From: Chloroflexota bacterium
Lineage (GTDB): Bacteria; Chloroflexota; Chloroflexia; Chloroflexales; Roseiflexaceae
NCBI GenBank assembly: GCA_030550675.1
Contig: JAUQOW010000009.1
Location: 1 to 40,210 of the forward strand
Reading direction: 5' to 3'
Length of the DNA: 40,210 nucleotides
How positions within the stretch are numbered: the first letter of the stretch is position 1; each line of letters starts with the position of its first letter. Of this stretch, positions 8,549 to 16,886 are shown one piece after another. The notes under the pieces were generated by a model. It was not told the DNA's origin. It made no database searches and saw nothing but the letters and a program-made list of their open reading frames with translations. The translations under genes were made by a program, and so were the position numbers.

Positions 8549-9160
8549 GTGAATGTCGAAAACGCTCCTTTCCAGACATCGAAGGACTCGGCGTTGCGCA
8601 GCGCTGTACGTTTTGTAGCGCTGGCAAACTTCGCCTATTTTGGGGTGGAGTTCGCCATCGCCCTCGCCATTGGCTCGGTTGCTCTGTTTGCCGACAGTAT
8701 CGACTTCCTTGAAGATACGGCGCTCAATCTGCTCATCCTTATCGGTCTGAGCTGGTCGCCTGTCTGGCGCGGGCGGCTGGGGATGGTCCTGGCAGGCATC
8801 CTCCTGATCCCTGGTCTGGCAACCATTCAGACAGCGTGGGAGAAATTCTTGCATCCCACCCCGCCCGAGCCGGTGTGGCTTGCTGTTGCGGGCGCAGGCG
8901 CCCTGGTCGTCAACCTGACCTGCGCGCTGGTGCTTGCCCGTCACCGGAAGCATCAGGGGAGCCTGGCAAAAGCCGCCTTTCTCTCAGCGCGCAATGACGC
9001 ACTGGCGAATATCGCAATTGTTGCGGCAGGTCTCCTGACCGCCGTGATTCTTTCGGGATGGCCTGACCTGATCGTGGGGCTGGGAATCCTGGTGATGAAC
9101 GCCGATGCTGCGCGGCAGGTCTGGATCGCGGCGCGGCGTGAGGTTCGTGCTGAGAACTGA
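8549..9160 (+). CDS. Cation diffusion facilitator-like membrane protein
   Basis: The 203-residue protein has five or six hydrophobic segments. The second holds LFADSIDFLEDTALNLL, which matches the Asp-containing TM2 zinc-site region of cation diffusion facilitators; a later segment has FLSARNDALANIAIV, matching the TM5 N/HxxxD site. These proteins exchange divalent metal ions for protons. The usual cytoplasmic metal-binding C-terminal domain is absent, so this is a short form. The start is a GTG at 8549 with a weak ribosome site, so translation may be coupled to the small gene before it. Confidence 0.8.
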   Translation: MNVENAPFQTSKDSALRSAVRFVALANFAYFGVEFAIALAIGSVALFADSIDFLEDTALNLLILIGLSWSPVWRGRLGMVLAGILLIPGLATIQTAWEKFLHPTPPEPVWLAVAGAGALVVNLTCALVLARHRKHQGSLAKAAFLSARNDALANIAIVAAGLLTAVILSGWPDLIVGLGILVMNADAARQVWIAARREVRAEN

Positions 9161-9221
9161 GTTGCACCACAACCTGCAACGATCACCCTCAACCCCTCGT
9201 AACCGTCGCTTTGCCTCCGAT

Positions 9222-10697
9222 TCAAGCAGACGCTGATCGTCCCACTTCCTCATACGACAGTTCCACGGCAGGGAGCGCGACGCACATCACAGAACCGTCG
9301 CAGCCAGTCCGTTCCAGCCAGATCTGCCCGCCGAGCGCTTCGATGTCGCGGCGCGCCAGGCTCAACCCTAATCCAACGCCCGGCTGTTCCGCCAGGGCGC
9401 GGGTCCGCCGTCCGCGGTAGAAGGCGTTGAACAGCAAATCACGTTCATCGGGCGGGATTCCAGGTCCCTGATCTTCAACAGTAATAACAGCGAGGCCGTC
9501 ACGAACTGCAGCGGAGATCGTCACCGTCCCCCGGTCGCTATAGCGGACAGCGTTGTCGATCACCTCGTGCAACGCGCGACGCAAATTGGTGACTTCGCCC
9601 CATACTGCCAGTCCTTCCGGCGCTTGCACGCGCAAGTGCAGCCCTTTTGCGCGCACGGCGGGCATAAATGTCTCGGCAACCTCCTCAAGCAGCGGCAACA
9701 GTTCGATTGATGATGAGGACCGGTGCATATGGGTTGTAGCGTTCTCGAAGGAGTGATCCAGCAAAAGGACACGATCAACCAGCGCTTCGAGCTGCAGAAT
9801 GCTATTGCGCACCACATGACTGAGTTCGCGCATCAGTTCGGGTTGATGGGTGAGCAATTGCAGCGCAAGCGAGAGGCTTGTGACCGGCGTGCGCAATTCG
9901 TGCCCCACATGCTCAATGAATTCGTCCTTCAGTTTGTCGAGGCGGCGCAGTTGATTGTTCAAACGCGCAATTTCGGTGTAAGCGCGGGTATTCTCGATGG
10001 CGCTGGCAATAGCTGGCGCCAGCGTCACGAGCAGATTGATCGTCTGGCGTGAGTATCCTCGACGGCTCATCGGCCATCCGCATCCATACATGCCAACCAG
10101 ACGACTCCCAATCCGGAGCGGGACAACCAGCCCCACCCCCTGGGCAGCGAAGGGGCGCGACCATTCGTCATCGGAATGTGCGGGAATGCGAAGATAATCG
10201 GTACACCGACGCACCTTGCTGACGCTTACCCCCTGCGCCAGGATCGTGGCGCCCGGCAGATGCGCTTCCTGACCAAGCGCGACAAAGATGTGGTCATGCG
10301 GCGGTTCGAGCATCCAGAGCGTCGCGCCATACAACCGTAATCGGCGCGGCAGATCGTCAATGAGGAGGGTCCGCAGCGCATCGGGTTCGATGGTATGACT
10401 GAGGTTCGCGCTGAACTCGCGCAGAATCTCTTCGCTATCCTGCCAGCGCATGCGCAAAAGCCAGTTGCTGAGCGAGACCAGCCGCCGCCGCACAGGAATG
10501 ACCAACACGGCGATTCCTACCGATGCCAGCATATGAATCGTCGCCAGATCCTGAAGCCCTATTGCTGACAGAATCGTGAGCAGACCAACATACAGGGCGA
10601 TCAGGATGAGCGCCAGACTGACATTGACCAGCACTATGCCGAGCAGACGCGCCCGCAAGTAAGTATCCACCAATGTGGATCTTCTTTCCACGGTCAT
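9222..10697 (-). CDS. Membrane-bound GAF sensor histidine kinase
   Basis: The 491-residue protein has two N-terminal membrane helices (about 16-44 and 55-70), a GAF-like sensor region (about 90-240), a HisKA dimer helix with phospho-acceptor His266 in HVGHELRTP, and an ATPase domain with the N box HEVIDNAVRYSD, G1 box VEDQGPGIP and G2 box GVGLGLSLA. It should autophosphorylate and pass phosphate to a response regulator, but none is nearby, so it is an orphan. The start is uncertain: the ATG at 10697 has GGAG touching it, too close, so a TTG two codons upstream is possible. Frames further upstream translate repeat DNA. Confidence 0.9.
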   Translation of the reverse strand: MTVERRSTLVDTYLRARLLGIVLVNVSLALILIALYVGLLTILSAIGLQDLATIHMLASVGIAVLVIPVRRRLVSLSNWLLRMRWQDSEEILREFSANLSHTIEPDALRTLLIDDLPRRLRLYGATLWMLEPPHDHIFVALGQEAHLPGATILAQGVSVSKVRRCTDYLRIPAHSDDEWSRPFAAQGVGLVVPLRIGSRLVGMYGCGWPMSRRGYSRQTINLLVTLAPAIASAIENTRAYTEIARLNNQLRRLDKLKDEFIEHVGHELRTPVTSLSLALQLLTHQPELMRELSHVVRNSILQLEALVDRVLLLDHSFENATTHMHRSSSSIELLPLLEEVAETFMPAVRAKGLHLRVQAPEGLAVWGEVTNLRRALHEVIDNAVRYSDRGTVTISAAVRDGLAVITVEDQGPGIPPDERDLLFNAFYRGRRTRALAEQPGVGLGLSLARRDIEALGGQIWLERTGCDGSVMCVALPAVELSYEEVGRSASA

Positions 10698-10940
10698 CTC
10701 CAATGGATAGTTTCCCGCATGAAAGAAAACGCTACTACCGGTTGTCGCAGGTACGGGCAAAACTGCGTTGCCCGTCAAACCGCAGAGACACAGAGGTGGC
10801 GGGAGGAGAGTTTGAGGAGCGCCGTTCAAAGAAGCCCACACAAAGGAATAAAGACAAAAAAAGACGCAAAGGCGAGCGCTCAACTGTGGAGCTTTGCGCC
10901 TTTGCGTCTTCGCGTCAATCTTTCCGAGGAATGAGAAGGC
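10698..10940. other. Repeat-rich intergenic region
   Basis: No gene is seen. The stretch around 10778-10800 (ccgcagagacacagagg) and the hairpin at 10861-10910 belong to the same loose 'gcagagacgcagagg / cacgaagg' repeat style as the arrays at 18.5 and 26.6 kb. The terminator listed next is part of it. Confidence 0.6.
10856..10910 (-). terminator. Rho-independent terminator of the alcohol dehydrogenase operon
   Basis: AAGACGCAAAGGCG at 10861-10874 pairs exactly with 10897-10910, a 14-bp stem with a 22-base loop. Read on the minus strand the stem runs straight into seven T residues and then GTCTTTATT. It lies 31 bases after the dehydrogenase stop codon. Confidence 0.8.
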
Positions 10941-12107
10941 TCACCAGGCAGCGCGGAGGATCGCCAGCGCGTCCTCATACTCTACCGGGCGCGGGTTGCT
11001 CATAATGGCGCCATCCATCAGGGTTCCCTCGGCGAGGGCAGGCAGCGCATCCTCCGGCACGCCGACATCGCGCAGGCGCATGGGCAACCCGCAATCGGCG
11101 GCGAGTTTGGCGACAGCCGCAATCCCGTCAGCAATGACATCCTCTTCGGGGCGTCCGCCCGCATTGACGCCCATGGCGCGCGCAATCCGAACCATGCGGT
11201 TGGGAACGACGGATGCATTGAAACGCATGCCGTGCGGCAGGAGGATTGAATTGGCGGTGCCGTGGTGAACGTGATAAGCCGCGCCGACAGTGTGGGAGGC
11301 GGCGTGGACGATTCCGGTGTTGACGCCAATGCCCGTCGTAGAGAATGCGATCCCCGCGATAGCGGCGGCAATCAGCATGTTGCCGCGCGCTTCGAGATCA
11401 TCGCCGTTGTGCGTGGCGGCGCGCAGGTTGTTCGAGATCATATCGATCGCCTGCAGCGCCAGGCAATCGGTGATGGGATTGGCGCCGACGCCGACAAACG
11501 TCTCGATGGCATGACTGAGCGCATCCATGCCGGTGGCGGCAGTCAGGCGCGGCGGCAGGGTGCGCGTCATCTCCGGGTCGAGGATCGCCAGTTCCGGTCC
11601 CAGGTAGGGGCTGAGGAAGAAGAGTTTCTGTTCGGACTGCTCGTCGCGAATGACCGCAACCGGCGTGACTTCGCTGCCGGTGCCAGCGGTCGTCGGAATG
11701 GCGATCATAGGAAAGAGCGGACGTGTGAGCAGATTGGCGCCCTGATAATCATACAGTGTCCCGCCCTCCGTCAACAGAATGCGCATGGCTTTGGCGGTAT
11801 CGAGAGCGGAACCGCCGCCGACCGCGATCAACACATCGGCGCCGGCGTCACGCGCCACGGCTGCGCCCTGTTCCACCGTCGCCACCGACGAGTCGGACGG
11901 AACGTCGGTAAAGGCGCCGACGACGGTAATGCTGCCTTCCAGCCCCTCGCGCACCCGGTCGAGCAATCCTGCTTGCACAACGCCGGGATCAGCGACGAGC
12001 AGCGCGCGCTGCACGCCGAGTTGCGCAACTTCGTTGGCGAATTCGCGCGCCAGCCCAATCTTGTACATCAAGCGGGTGCGCATGTGGTATTCGAAGAAGT
12101 CAATCAT
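10941..12107 (-). CDS. Iron-containing alcohol dehydrogenase
   Basis: The 388-residue protein is a group III (Fe-dependent) alcohol dehydrogenase, which interconverts alcohols and aldehydes or ketones with NAD(P). Seen in order: the N-terminal nucleotide fold with GGGSALDTAKAMRIL, the conserved PTTAGTGSEVTPVAV, the metal-ligand region DALSHAIETFV, and a second His-rich metal site in HAASHTVGAAYHVHHG. AGGAGG lies seven bases before the ATG at 12107. The start is one base past the stop of the CpXC gene, so translation is coupled. The substrate is not predictable; butanol-type or 1,2-propanediol-type activity is known in the family. Confidence 0.93.
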   Translation of the reverse strand: MIDFFEYHMRTRLMYKIGLAREFANEVAQLGVQRALLVADPGVVQAGLLDRVREGLEGSITVVGAFTDVPSDSSVATVEQGAAVARDAGADVLIAVGGGSALDTAKAMRILLTEGGTLYDYQGANLLTRPLFPMIAIPTTAGTGSEVTPVAVIRDEQSEQKLFFLSPYLGPELAILDPEMTRTLPPRLTAATGMDALSHAIETFVGVGANPITDCLALQAIDMISNNLRAATHNGDDLEARGNMLIAAAIAGIAFSTTGIGVNTGIVHAASHTVGAAYHVHHGTANSILLPHGMRFNASVVPNRMVRIARAMGVNAGGRPEEDVIADGIAAVAKLAADCGLPMRLRDVGVPEDALPALAEGTLMDGAIMSNPRPVEYEDALAILRAAW

Positions 12108-12108
12108 G

Positions 12109-13335
12109 TCACTCCTCCTGAAGCCCTTCTCGAACACGACGAAGCAAGGCGCGACACTCAACCGCATATTCCGCCAGCGCGCGGTCGCCGCGAGCGCGAG
12201 CGCCAGCGGCGAGTTCAAACAGTGCGGTTTGCGCCGCGTCCGTCAGCAGCGCGGGATACGCGCCGACGACCGCCGCCAGCGCATCAGCGTCATCGCCAGC
12301 GCGCAGCAGCGCATCAATCGCCTCGTGCAACCCCTGATCGCCAGTCATTTCGGCGCGCAGGCGCGCCAGCGCCTCACGGCGCAGTTCAATCGCCTGCGCC
12401 AGGTGTTCGTTTCCCTCATCGAGGGCGGCATCGACGCGCGCCGCGAGTTCACCGTCCGCCCACGGCTCGAGCAGCGCCGGGTAATCGGCGACGGCTTCAC
12501 GCAGCGCGCGCGGGCTTTCAGCGCGCAAAAACGCATGATACGCCGGATCAGCAAGGCGTGATCCCTCACCGTCAGTGACAGACGATGAGGAAGGATAGGA
12601 GTCGGAAGAGACGACTTGCCGCTCGCCAGGCATGATGCCAACGCGCAGGTCATTGAGCAAGACTCGCGCCTCCGTCAGTGCGCGAGCGATGTCGTGTTCT
12701 CCGTGAGCGCGGGCGGCGCTGATGAGGTGTTCAATGACTGCATCGGCGTCCGGCGTTGTAAGCGCAGGATGTCGCTCGACAATCACAGCCGCCTCAGCGG
12801 GCGTATCGGCGGTGAGCAATTCCTCAAGCGCAGCAACCAGCACGCCGGGGATGAGCGAGGATGTTGACGGCTCCACCGACGACAGAGCGGCGTGAACCTC
12901 GCGGGAAGCGTCGGGAGCAGGCGACGGGCGCTGCGGGAAGCGCCTGCCGCGTCGCAACATCGCCCGGCGCACGCCGCTGGCTTCGACCTCCACCTGGACA
13001 TCGCTCAAGTAGGGCAGGCGCGCCTCCTCCGGCAGGCTGCCGACCAGCACATACAGCAACTCCTGCGCCCGTTCGCGCCACACGTGCTCCGGCGCGTCAG
13101 CCGGCGCCGCAAAATAAACGCGCCGTCCGTCCGGGTCGTGAACCAGCAGCGGACCGCCAGCGTCCGCCTGATGACCGCACTGCGGGCAGGTCACCACGTT
13201 GAGCGCGCCCGACAGCAGCATATCCGCCAGATCGGGGCGTTCCCGCGCATCGAGAATTGTCCAGATCTCCGCCTCGAATGGCGTGCGGCAGACCGGGCAT
13301 GTCAGCGAGGCAAGTTCAGCATACGAAATCGACAT
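12109..13335 (-). CDS. CpXC domain protein
   Basis: The 408-residue protein opens with a CpXC domain: LTCPVCRTPFEAEIWTILD, then VVTCPQCGHQADAGGPLLVHD. Two CPxC pairs probably hold zinc. After about residue 135 the protein is helical, Ala/Glu/Arg-rich and built of loosely repeated segments such as EAVADYPALLEPWADGE and AVVGAYPALLTDAAQ, which suggest a helical repeat scaffold. Function of the family is unknown to me. It lies between an acyl-CoA ligase and an alcohol dehydrogenase, on the same strand, one base from the latter. Confidence 0.82.
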   Translation of the reverse strand: MSISYAELASLTCPVCRTPFEAEIWTILDARERPDLADMLLSGALNVVTCPQCGHQADAGGPLLVHDPDGRRVYFAAPADAPEHVWRERAQELLYVLVGSLPEEARLPYLSDVQVEVEASGVRRAMLRRGRRFPQRPSPAPDASREVHAALSSVEPSTSSLIPGVLVAALEELLTADTPAEAAVIVERHPALTTPDADAVIEHLISAARAHGEHDIARALTEARVLLNDLRVGIMPGERQVVSSDSYPSSSSVTDGEGSRLADPAYHAFLRAESPRALREAVADYPALLEPWADGELAARVDAALDEGNEHLAQAIELRREALARLRAEMTGDQGLHEAIDALLRAGDDADALAAVVGAYPALLTDAAQTALFELAAGARARGDRALAEYAVECRALLRRVREGLQEE

Positions 13336-13344
13336 ACCAGTAAC

Positions 13345-13410
13345 AGGCGACAGACGCCAGGCGAAGCGTACTGCCTAAGGCGCAACTCATCGCCTGAACG
13401 TCTGTCGCCT
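13345..13410. repeat. 12-bp inverted repeat between the ligase and CpXC genes
   Basis: AGGCGACAGACG at 13345-13356 and its exact complement at 13399-13410 enclose a 42-base loop that itself contains CAGGCGA and TCGCCTG as a second stem. A further small stem (13424-13430 with 13435-13441) lies just after the ligase stop. Neither is followed by a T tract, so they may shape mRNA stability rather than end transcription. Confidence 0.55.
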
Positions 13411-13446
13411 CCCCTGCATCAACCGTTGCACGGGTGCAACGCAGCG

Positions 13447-15222
13447 TTAGGAATTTGCCGAAGGCGCACCCGCAGTTTCCATCGCTGGCGCTGGAGCGCC
13501 GGCGAGCTTCGCCTTTTCTTCCTCGACCAGCACGCGTCGCAGCACTTTGCCGACCATCGTCTTAGGCAGCTCGGTGCGGAACTCAATCTCACGCGGCACC
13601 TTGTACGGCGCGAGGTGCTGTTTGCAAAACTCGCGAATCTCGTCCGGCGTCGCCGTTTCACCCGGCTTGAGCACAATAAACGCCTTAATCGTATCATCGC
13701 CGCGAGCCGGGTTCGGAATGCCGACAACCACCGCTTCGAGCACCTTGGGATGCGCGAAGAGCACTTCCTCGACATCGCGCGGCAGCACCTTGTACCCCGA
13801 CGCGATCATCATGTCCTTCTTGCGGTCCACGACGTAGAAGTACCCTTCCTCATCGACCTTGCAAATATCGCCGGTGCGCAGCCAGCCATCAGGCGTAAAC
13901 GCCGCTTCCGTTTCTTCGGGGCGGTTCCAGTACCCCTTCATCACCATCGGACCCTTGACGACCAACTCGCCTTCTTTGTCCGATCCGAACGGAATGTCCT
14001 CCCCGGTTTCCAGGTCGATGATCTTCGCATCGACATCCGGCAGCGGAATGCCGATCGACCCCTTCTTGCGCTTGCCGAACACCGGGTTGCAGTGCGAAAC
14101 CGGCGAGAGTTCCGTCATGCCGAAGCCTTCAACCAGGCGACCGCCCGTGATCTGACCGAACTTCTCCTGGATTTCGATCGGCAGCGGCGCTGAACCGCTG
14201 ATGCAGGCTTTGATCGACTTCAGATCGTACTGATTGATGCGCGGATGATTGACGATGCGGATATACATCGCCGGCACGCCGGGGAACAGGGTCGAGCGTT
14301 CGCGCTGCATCACCTCCATCACGTGATCGATGTCGCGCGGGTTGGGAACAATCGTCAACTCGCCGCCCAGGTACAGACCATAGATCATCGCCACGGTCAT
14401 GCCATAGACGTGGAAGAACGGAATGGCGCACATCATCTTTTCCCTGCCATAATCCGTCTTCGTCAGCCACGACGCCACCTGCACCGTATTCGCCACCAGA
14501 TTGCGATGGGTGAGCATCGCCGCCTTAGGCAGACCCGTGGTGCCGCCGGTGTACTGGAACAGCGCGACATCTTCAGGCTGCACATCGACCGCTGGCGGGT
14601 TGGGTCCATAACGTTCAAGCAAGTGCTGGAAGAGATAGACGCTCGAATCGTTCGAGACATCGACCCAATCCGGCTGTTTGCTCTGTTTGGCGTGCACCAG
14701 GAAGCGCGACAGCGGACCAAGCGTATCGTAGATATACGCAACGATGACGCGCTTAAGCGGCGTTTCAGCGCGGATTTCCTGCAGGCGAGGATAGAACAGG
14801 TTCAGCAGCACAATCGTCTCAGAGCCGCTGTCAACCAATTGATGCTTCAATTCGCGCGCGGTGTACGTCGGGTTGTTGTTAACGATAATAGCGCCGATGC
14901 GCATCGCTGCAAAGAACGCAATCACATAATGCGGCGAGTTGGGCAGCATCAGCGCAACGCGGTCGCCCTTTCGCACTCCCAACTGATAGAGCGCATTGGC
15001 GAAGCGGTCAACCATCTCGTTGAGCTTCTGGTAGGTCATTTTACCGCCAACGGTGTACAGACCGCGCGCCAGGTAGCTCAACACAAAATTCGTTGCAGTG
15101 TTGTACGGATACTTCCTCGTGCTTTCCGCCAGAAAATGGTTCAGGGTGACATTGGGGATTTCGACAGAACGCGGTACATTCGGCTCATAGCTCGCAAACC
15201 AGGGTCGATCCATGTTGTTCAT
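13447..15222 (-). CDS. Long-chain fatty acid-CoA ligase (AMP-forming)
   Basis: The 591-residue enzyme activates a carboxylic acid to its CoA thioester through an acyl-AMP. The adenylation P-loop is YTGGTTGLPKAAMLTH, followed by FHVYGMTVAMIYG, the GFGMTELSPVSHCNP nucleotide motif, TGDICKVDEEGYFYVVDRKKDMMI hinge region and the C-terminal catalytic Lys in PKTMVGKVLRR. These fit the FadD/long-chain group. The ATG at 15222 has AAAGGAG eight bases ahead. The C-terminus has a short Ala/Pro-rich tail. The CpXC and dehydrogenase genes follow on the same strand, so an operon is likely. Confidence 0.93.
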   Translation of the reverse strand: MNNMDRPWFASYEPNVPRSVEIPNVTLNHFLAESTRKYPYNTATNFVLSYLARGLYTVGGKMTYQKLNEMVDRFANALYQLGVRKGDRVALMLPNSPHYVIAFFAAMRIGAIIVNNNPTYTARELKHQLVDSGSETIVLLNLFYPRLQEIRAETPLKRVIVAYIYDTLGPLSRFLVHAKQSKQPDWVDVSNDSSVYLFQHLLERYGPNPPAVDVQPEDVALFQYTGGTTGLPKAAMLTHRNLVANTVQVASWLTKTDYGREKMMCAIPFFHVYGMTVAMIYGLYLGGELTIVPNPRDIDHVMEVMQRERSTLFPGVPAMYIRIVNHPRINQYDLKSIKACISGSAPLPIEIQEKFGQITGGRLVEGFGMTELSPVSHCNPVFGKRKKGSIGIPLPDVDAKIIDLETGEDIPFGSDKEGELVVKGPMVMKGYWNRPEETEAAFTPDGWLRTGDICKVDEEGYFYVVDRKKDMMIASGYKVLPRDVEEVLFAHPKVLEAVVVGIPNPARGDDTIKAFIVLKPGETATPDEIREFCKQHLAPYKVPREIEFRTELPKTMVGKVLRRVLVEEEKAKLAGAPAPAMETAGAPSANS

Positions 15223-15372
15223 GATACATGCTCCTTTGCATGGCGTCAGGCGGCGCACCAGACCCCATCACTTACTCCGAATCAAACAAAGCAGCGCCGT
15301 CGAGCAAACCTTCGACCAACCGCGCTGCCAGGCGACCTGCACCCGGCAGCGACGTTCCCTGAATCCGCGACG

Positions 15373-15543
15373 CTAGACGTCGTCGCGCAACCAACCGCGC
15401 TCACGCGCGATAAACTTGATCGTGGCATCATCGGGCGGGTAGAGACCGGCAGCCTGATAGGCGTATGCCAGCAGCGCCGCTCCGCCGATCATGCCGATGC
15501 CCAGACCGATGAGAAACGCTATGGCGCCCACAACGTTGCGCAT
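15373..15543 (-). CDS. Small single-pass membrane protein, 56 residues
   Basis: The protein starts MRNVVGAIAFLIGLGIGMIG, a Gly-rich hydrophobic helix that continues through GGAALLAYAYQAAGL, followed by a short charged C-terminal tail with KFIARERGWLRDD. GAGAGGAG lies nine bases before the ATG, which supports a real gene. It could precede the acyl-CoA ligase on a shared transcript (150-base gap). I do not recognise a family. Confidence 0.6.
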   Translation of the reverse strand: MRNVVGAIAFLIGLGIGMIGGAALLAYAYQAAGLYPPDDATIKFIARERGWLRDDV

Positions 15544-15874
15544 GGCCGAAACTCCTCTCGCAGTATCCGAAGCCGCACCCTGCACGGCTAAACACAGATG
15601 CAACGGTATGATACCGCATAGCGCGCCATTGCGTCAACTGCTTTCGGACGCGGCGCGTCATCCGCGGATCGCGCGCCGCAGGCGTTTGTGTTCAGCTTCG
15701 CGCTGATCTGGAACAGCCCTGTGCTATAATACATGACGGCAGACCCCGACTCACTGGAGAGTCGACGACGCACAGAACAGGCGCCGGCGCCGTCATTCCA
15801 ACACCCATTTCCACCAGGCGCATCTTCTCCACGAGGACGGGTTTCGTCCAGTATAGAGCAGGCGGAGGTGCGTC
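15544..15874. other. Divergent intergenic region
   Basis: This gap separates the small membrane gene (minus) from the RAM-domain gene (plus). It carries the extended -10 at 15722-15730 and a short dyad, GGTAT-G-ATACC, at 15605-15615 that overlaps a possible TATCAT -10 for the minus-strand gene. No coding frame is convincing. Confidence 0.5.
15722..15730 (+). promoter_or_regulatory. Extended -10 promoter of the RAM-domain gene
   Basis: TGCTATAAT is a perfect TATAAT -10 box with a TGn extension, in a GC-rich setting. The start codon is 145 bases downstream, leaving a long leader with no recognised riboswitch. Confidence 0.6.
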
Positions 15875-16105
15875 ATGCTTGCCAGAGCCTATGTGCTGAT
15901 CGAAGCCGAAGCCGGACAGGTAAGCTCAGTTCTCGCCACACTGCGCGCAATCAAAGGCATTACCCTTGCCGATCCGGTCACCGGTCCATATGACATCATC
16001 GTGACGATCGAAGTGCCTGATCAGCGCGACATTGGTCGTCTGGTGATGAACGAACTGCACGGCATTCCAGGGATCAAGCGCACGGTCACGTGTCTGGCGA
16101 TTTGA
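15875..16105 (+). CDS. Stand-alone Lrp/AsnC ligand-binding (RAM) domain protein
   Basis: The 76-residue protein is only the alpha-beta sandwich that binds effectors in Lrp/AsnC regulators: AYVLIEAEAGQVSSVLATLRAI, then GITLADPVTGPYDIIVTIEV and the helix RDIGRLVMNELHGIPGIKRT. No DNA-binding helix-turn-helix is present. Such proteins form decamers and may bind amino acids or partner full-length regulators. GGAGGTG lies just before the ATG. It sits 112 bases upstream of the potassium uptake genes, on the same strand; a link to them is only inference. Confidence 0.88.
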   Translation: MLARAYVLIEAEAGQVSSVLATLRAIKGITLADPVTGPYDIIVTIEVPDQRDIGRLVMNELHGIPGIKRTVTCLAI

Positions 16106-16217
16106 TGCTGCACGACAAGCGTCTCGCACGCGTGCAGGACGGATGAAGCGCGGAGCCTGACACTGAGCGTCATACGAGGCGGTCACTGTTCAACAAGGTG
16201 TCTGACAGGGAAATACC

Positions 16218-16886
16218 GTGCCCCGGCTCAACGGAAAACCAGAGTTTGCAGTCATCGGTCTCGGGCGATTCGGCAGCAGCCTGGCGCTCACGCTGGCTGA
16301 ACGCGGGTTCAGCGTTCTGGGCATTGACCGTGACCGCACGATCGTCCAAGCGCTCGCTGATCGCCTGACCCAGACCGTCGCCCTCGACTCGACCGACGAA
16401 CAGGCGTTGCGGGCGGTCGATATTCCTTCATTTGATACCGTGGTCGTCGCCATCGGATCAAACTTCGAGGCGAACCTGTTGACGACAGTGGCGGTCAAGT
16501 CGCTCGGCGTCCCTCATGTCATCTGCAAGGCGACGACGGATCGCCAGCGCACGATTCTGCTGCGGGTCGGCGCTGACCGCGTGATACTGCCGGAGCACGA
16601 AGCCGGTTGCCGTCTGGCGCAGGAACTCGCAGCACCGGGCATGGTCGATCAGATTGCGCTGGGCGTTGAGCACAGCATCACCGAATTGCGCGTCCCGTCG
16701 TCGTTCGTCGGTCATACGTTGCGCGAATGCGATTTACGTCGTCGCTACGGCGTGACGGTGCTGGCAGTCAAGCGCGGCGAGCATCTGACCGTTTTTCCGG
16801 CGCCAGATTTCACCTTTGCCCAGGGTGATCTGCTGGCGGTCATTGGCGAGAATCAGAGCGTTGCACGGCTTGCCGAACTGAAATGA
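16218..16886 (+). CDS. ktrA: Potassium uptake regulatory subunit KtrA/TrkA
   Basis: The 222-residue peripheral protein has an RCK-N Rossmann domain (about 9-130) with FAVIGLGRFGSSLALTLAERG and the acidic end of strand 2 in GIDRDR, which together bind ATP/ADP or NAD, and an RCK-C domain (about 145-222) with LRVPSSFVGHTLRECDLRRRYG. It gates the KtrB channel-like pore. It starts at a GTG (16218) with AGGGA seven bases upstream. Its TGA overlaps the next ATG by four bases, so the two are translated together. Confidence 0.94.
   Translation: MPRLNGKPEFAVIGLGRFGSSLALTLAERGFSVLGIDRDRTIVQALADRLTQTVALDSTDEQALRAVDIPSFDTVVVAIGSNFEANLLTTVAVKSLGVPHVICKATTDRQRTILLRVGADRVILPEHEAGCRLAQELAAPGMVDQIALGVEHSITELRVPSSFVGHTLRECDLRRRYGVTVLAVKRGEHLTVFPAPDFTFAQGDLLAVIGENQSVARLAELK

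Noticed and set aside
10698-10883. A 62-codon N-terminal extension of the histidine kinase
   Set aside because: It runs into repeat DNA and the terminator of the next operon and has no family match; the protein proper starts at or near 10697.
11262-14193. Long plus-strand frames over the dehydrogenase, CpXC and ligase genes
   Set aside because: They are shadow frames, rich in Arg and His, of well-supported minus-strand genes.
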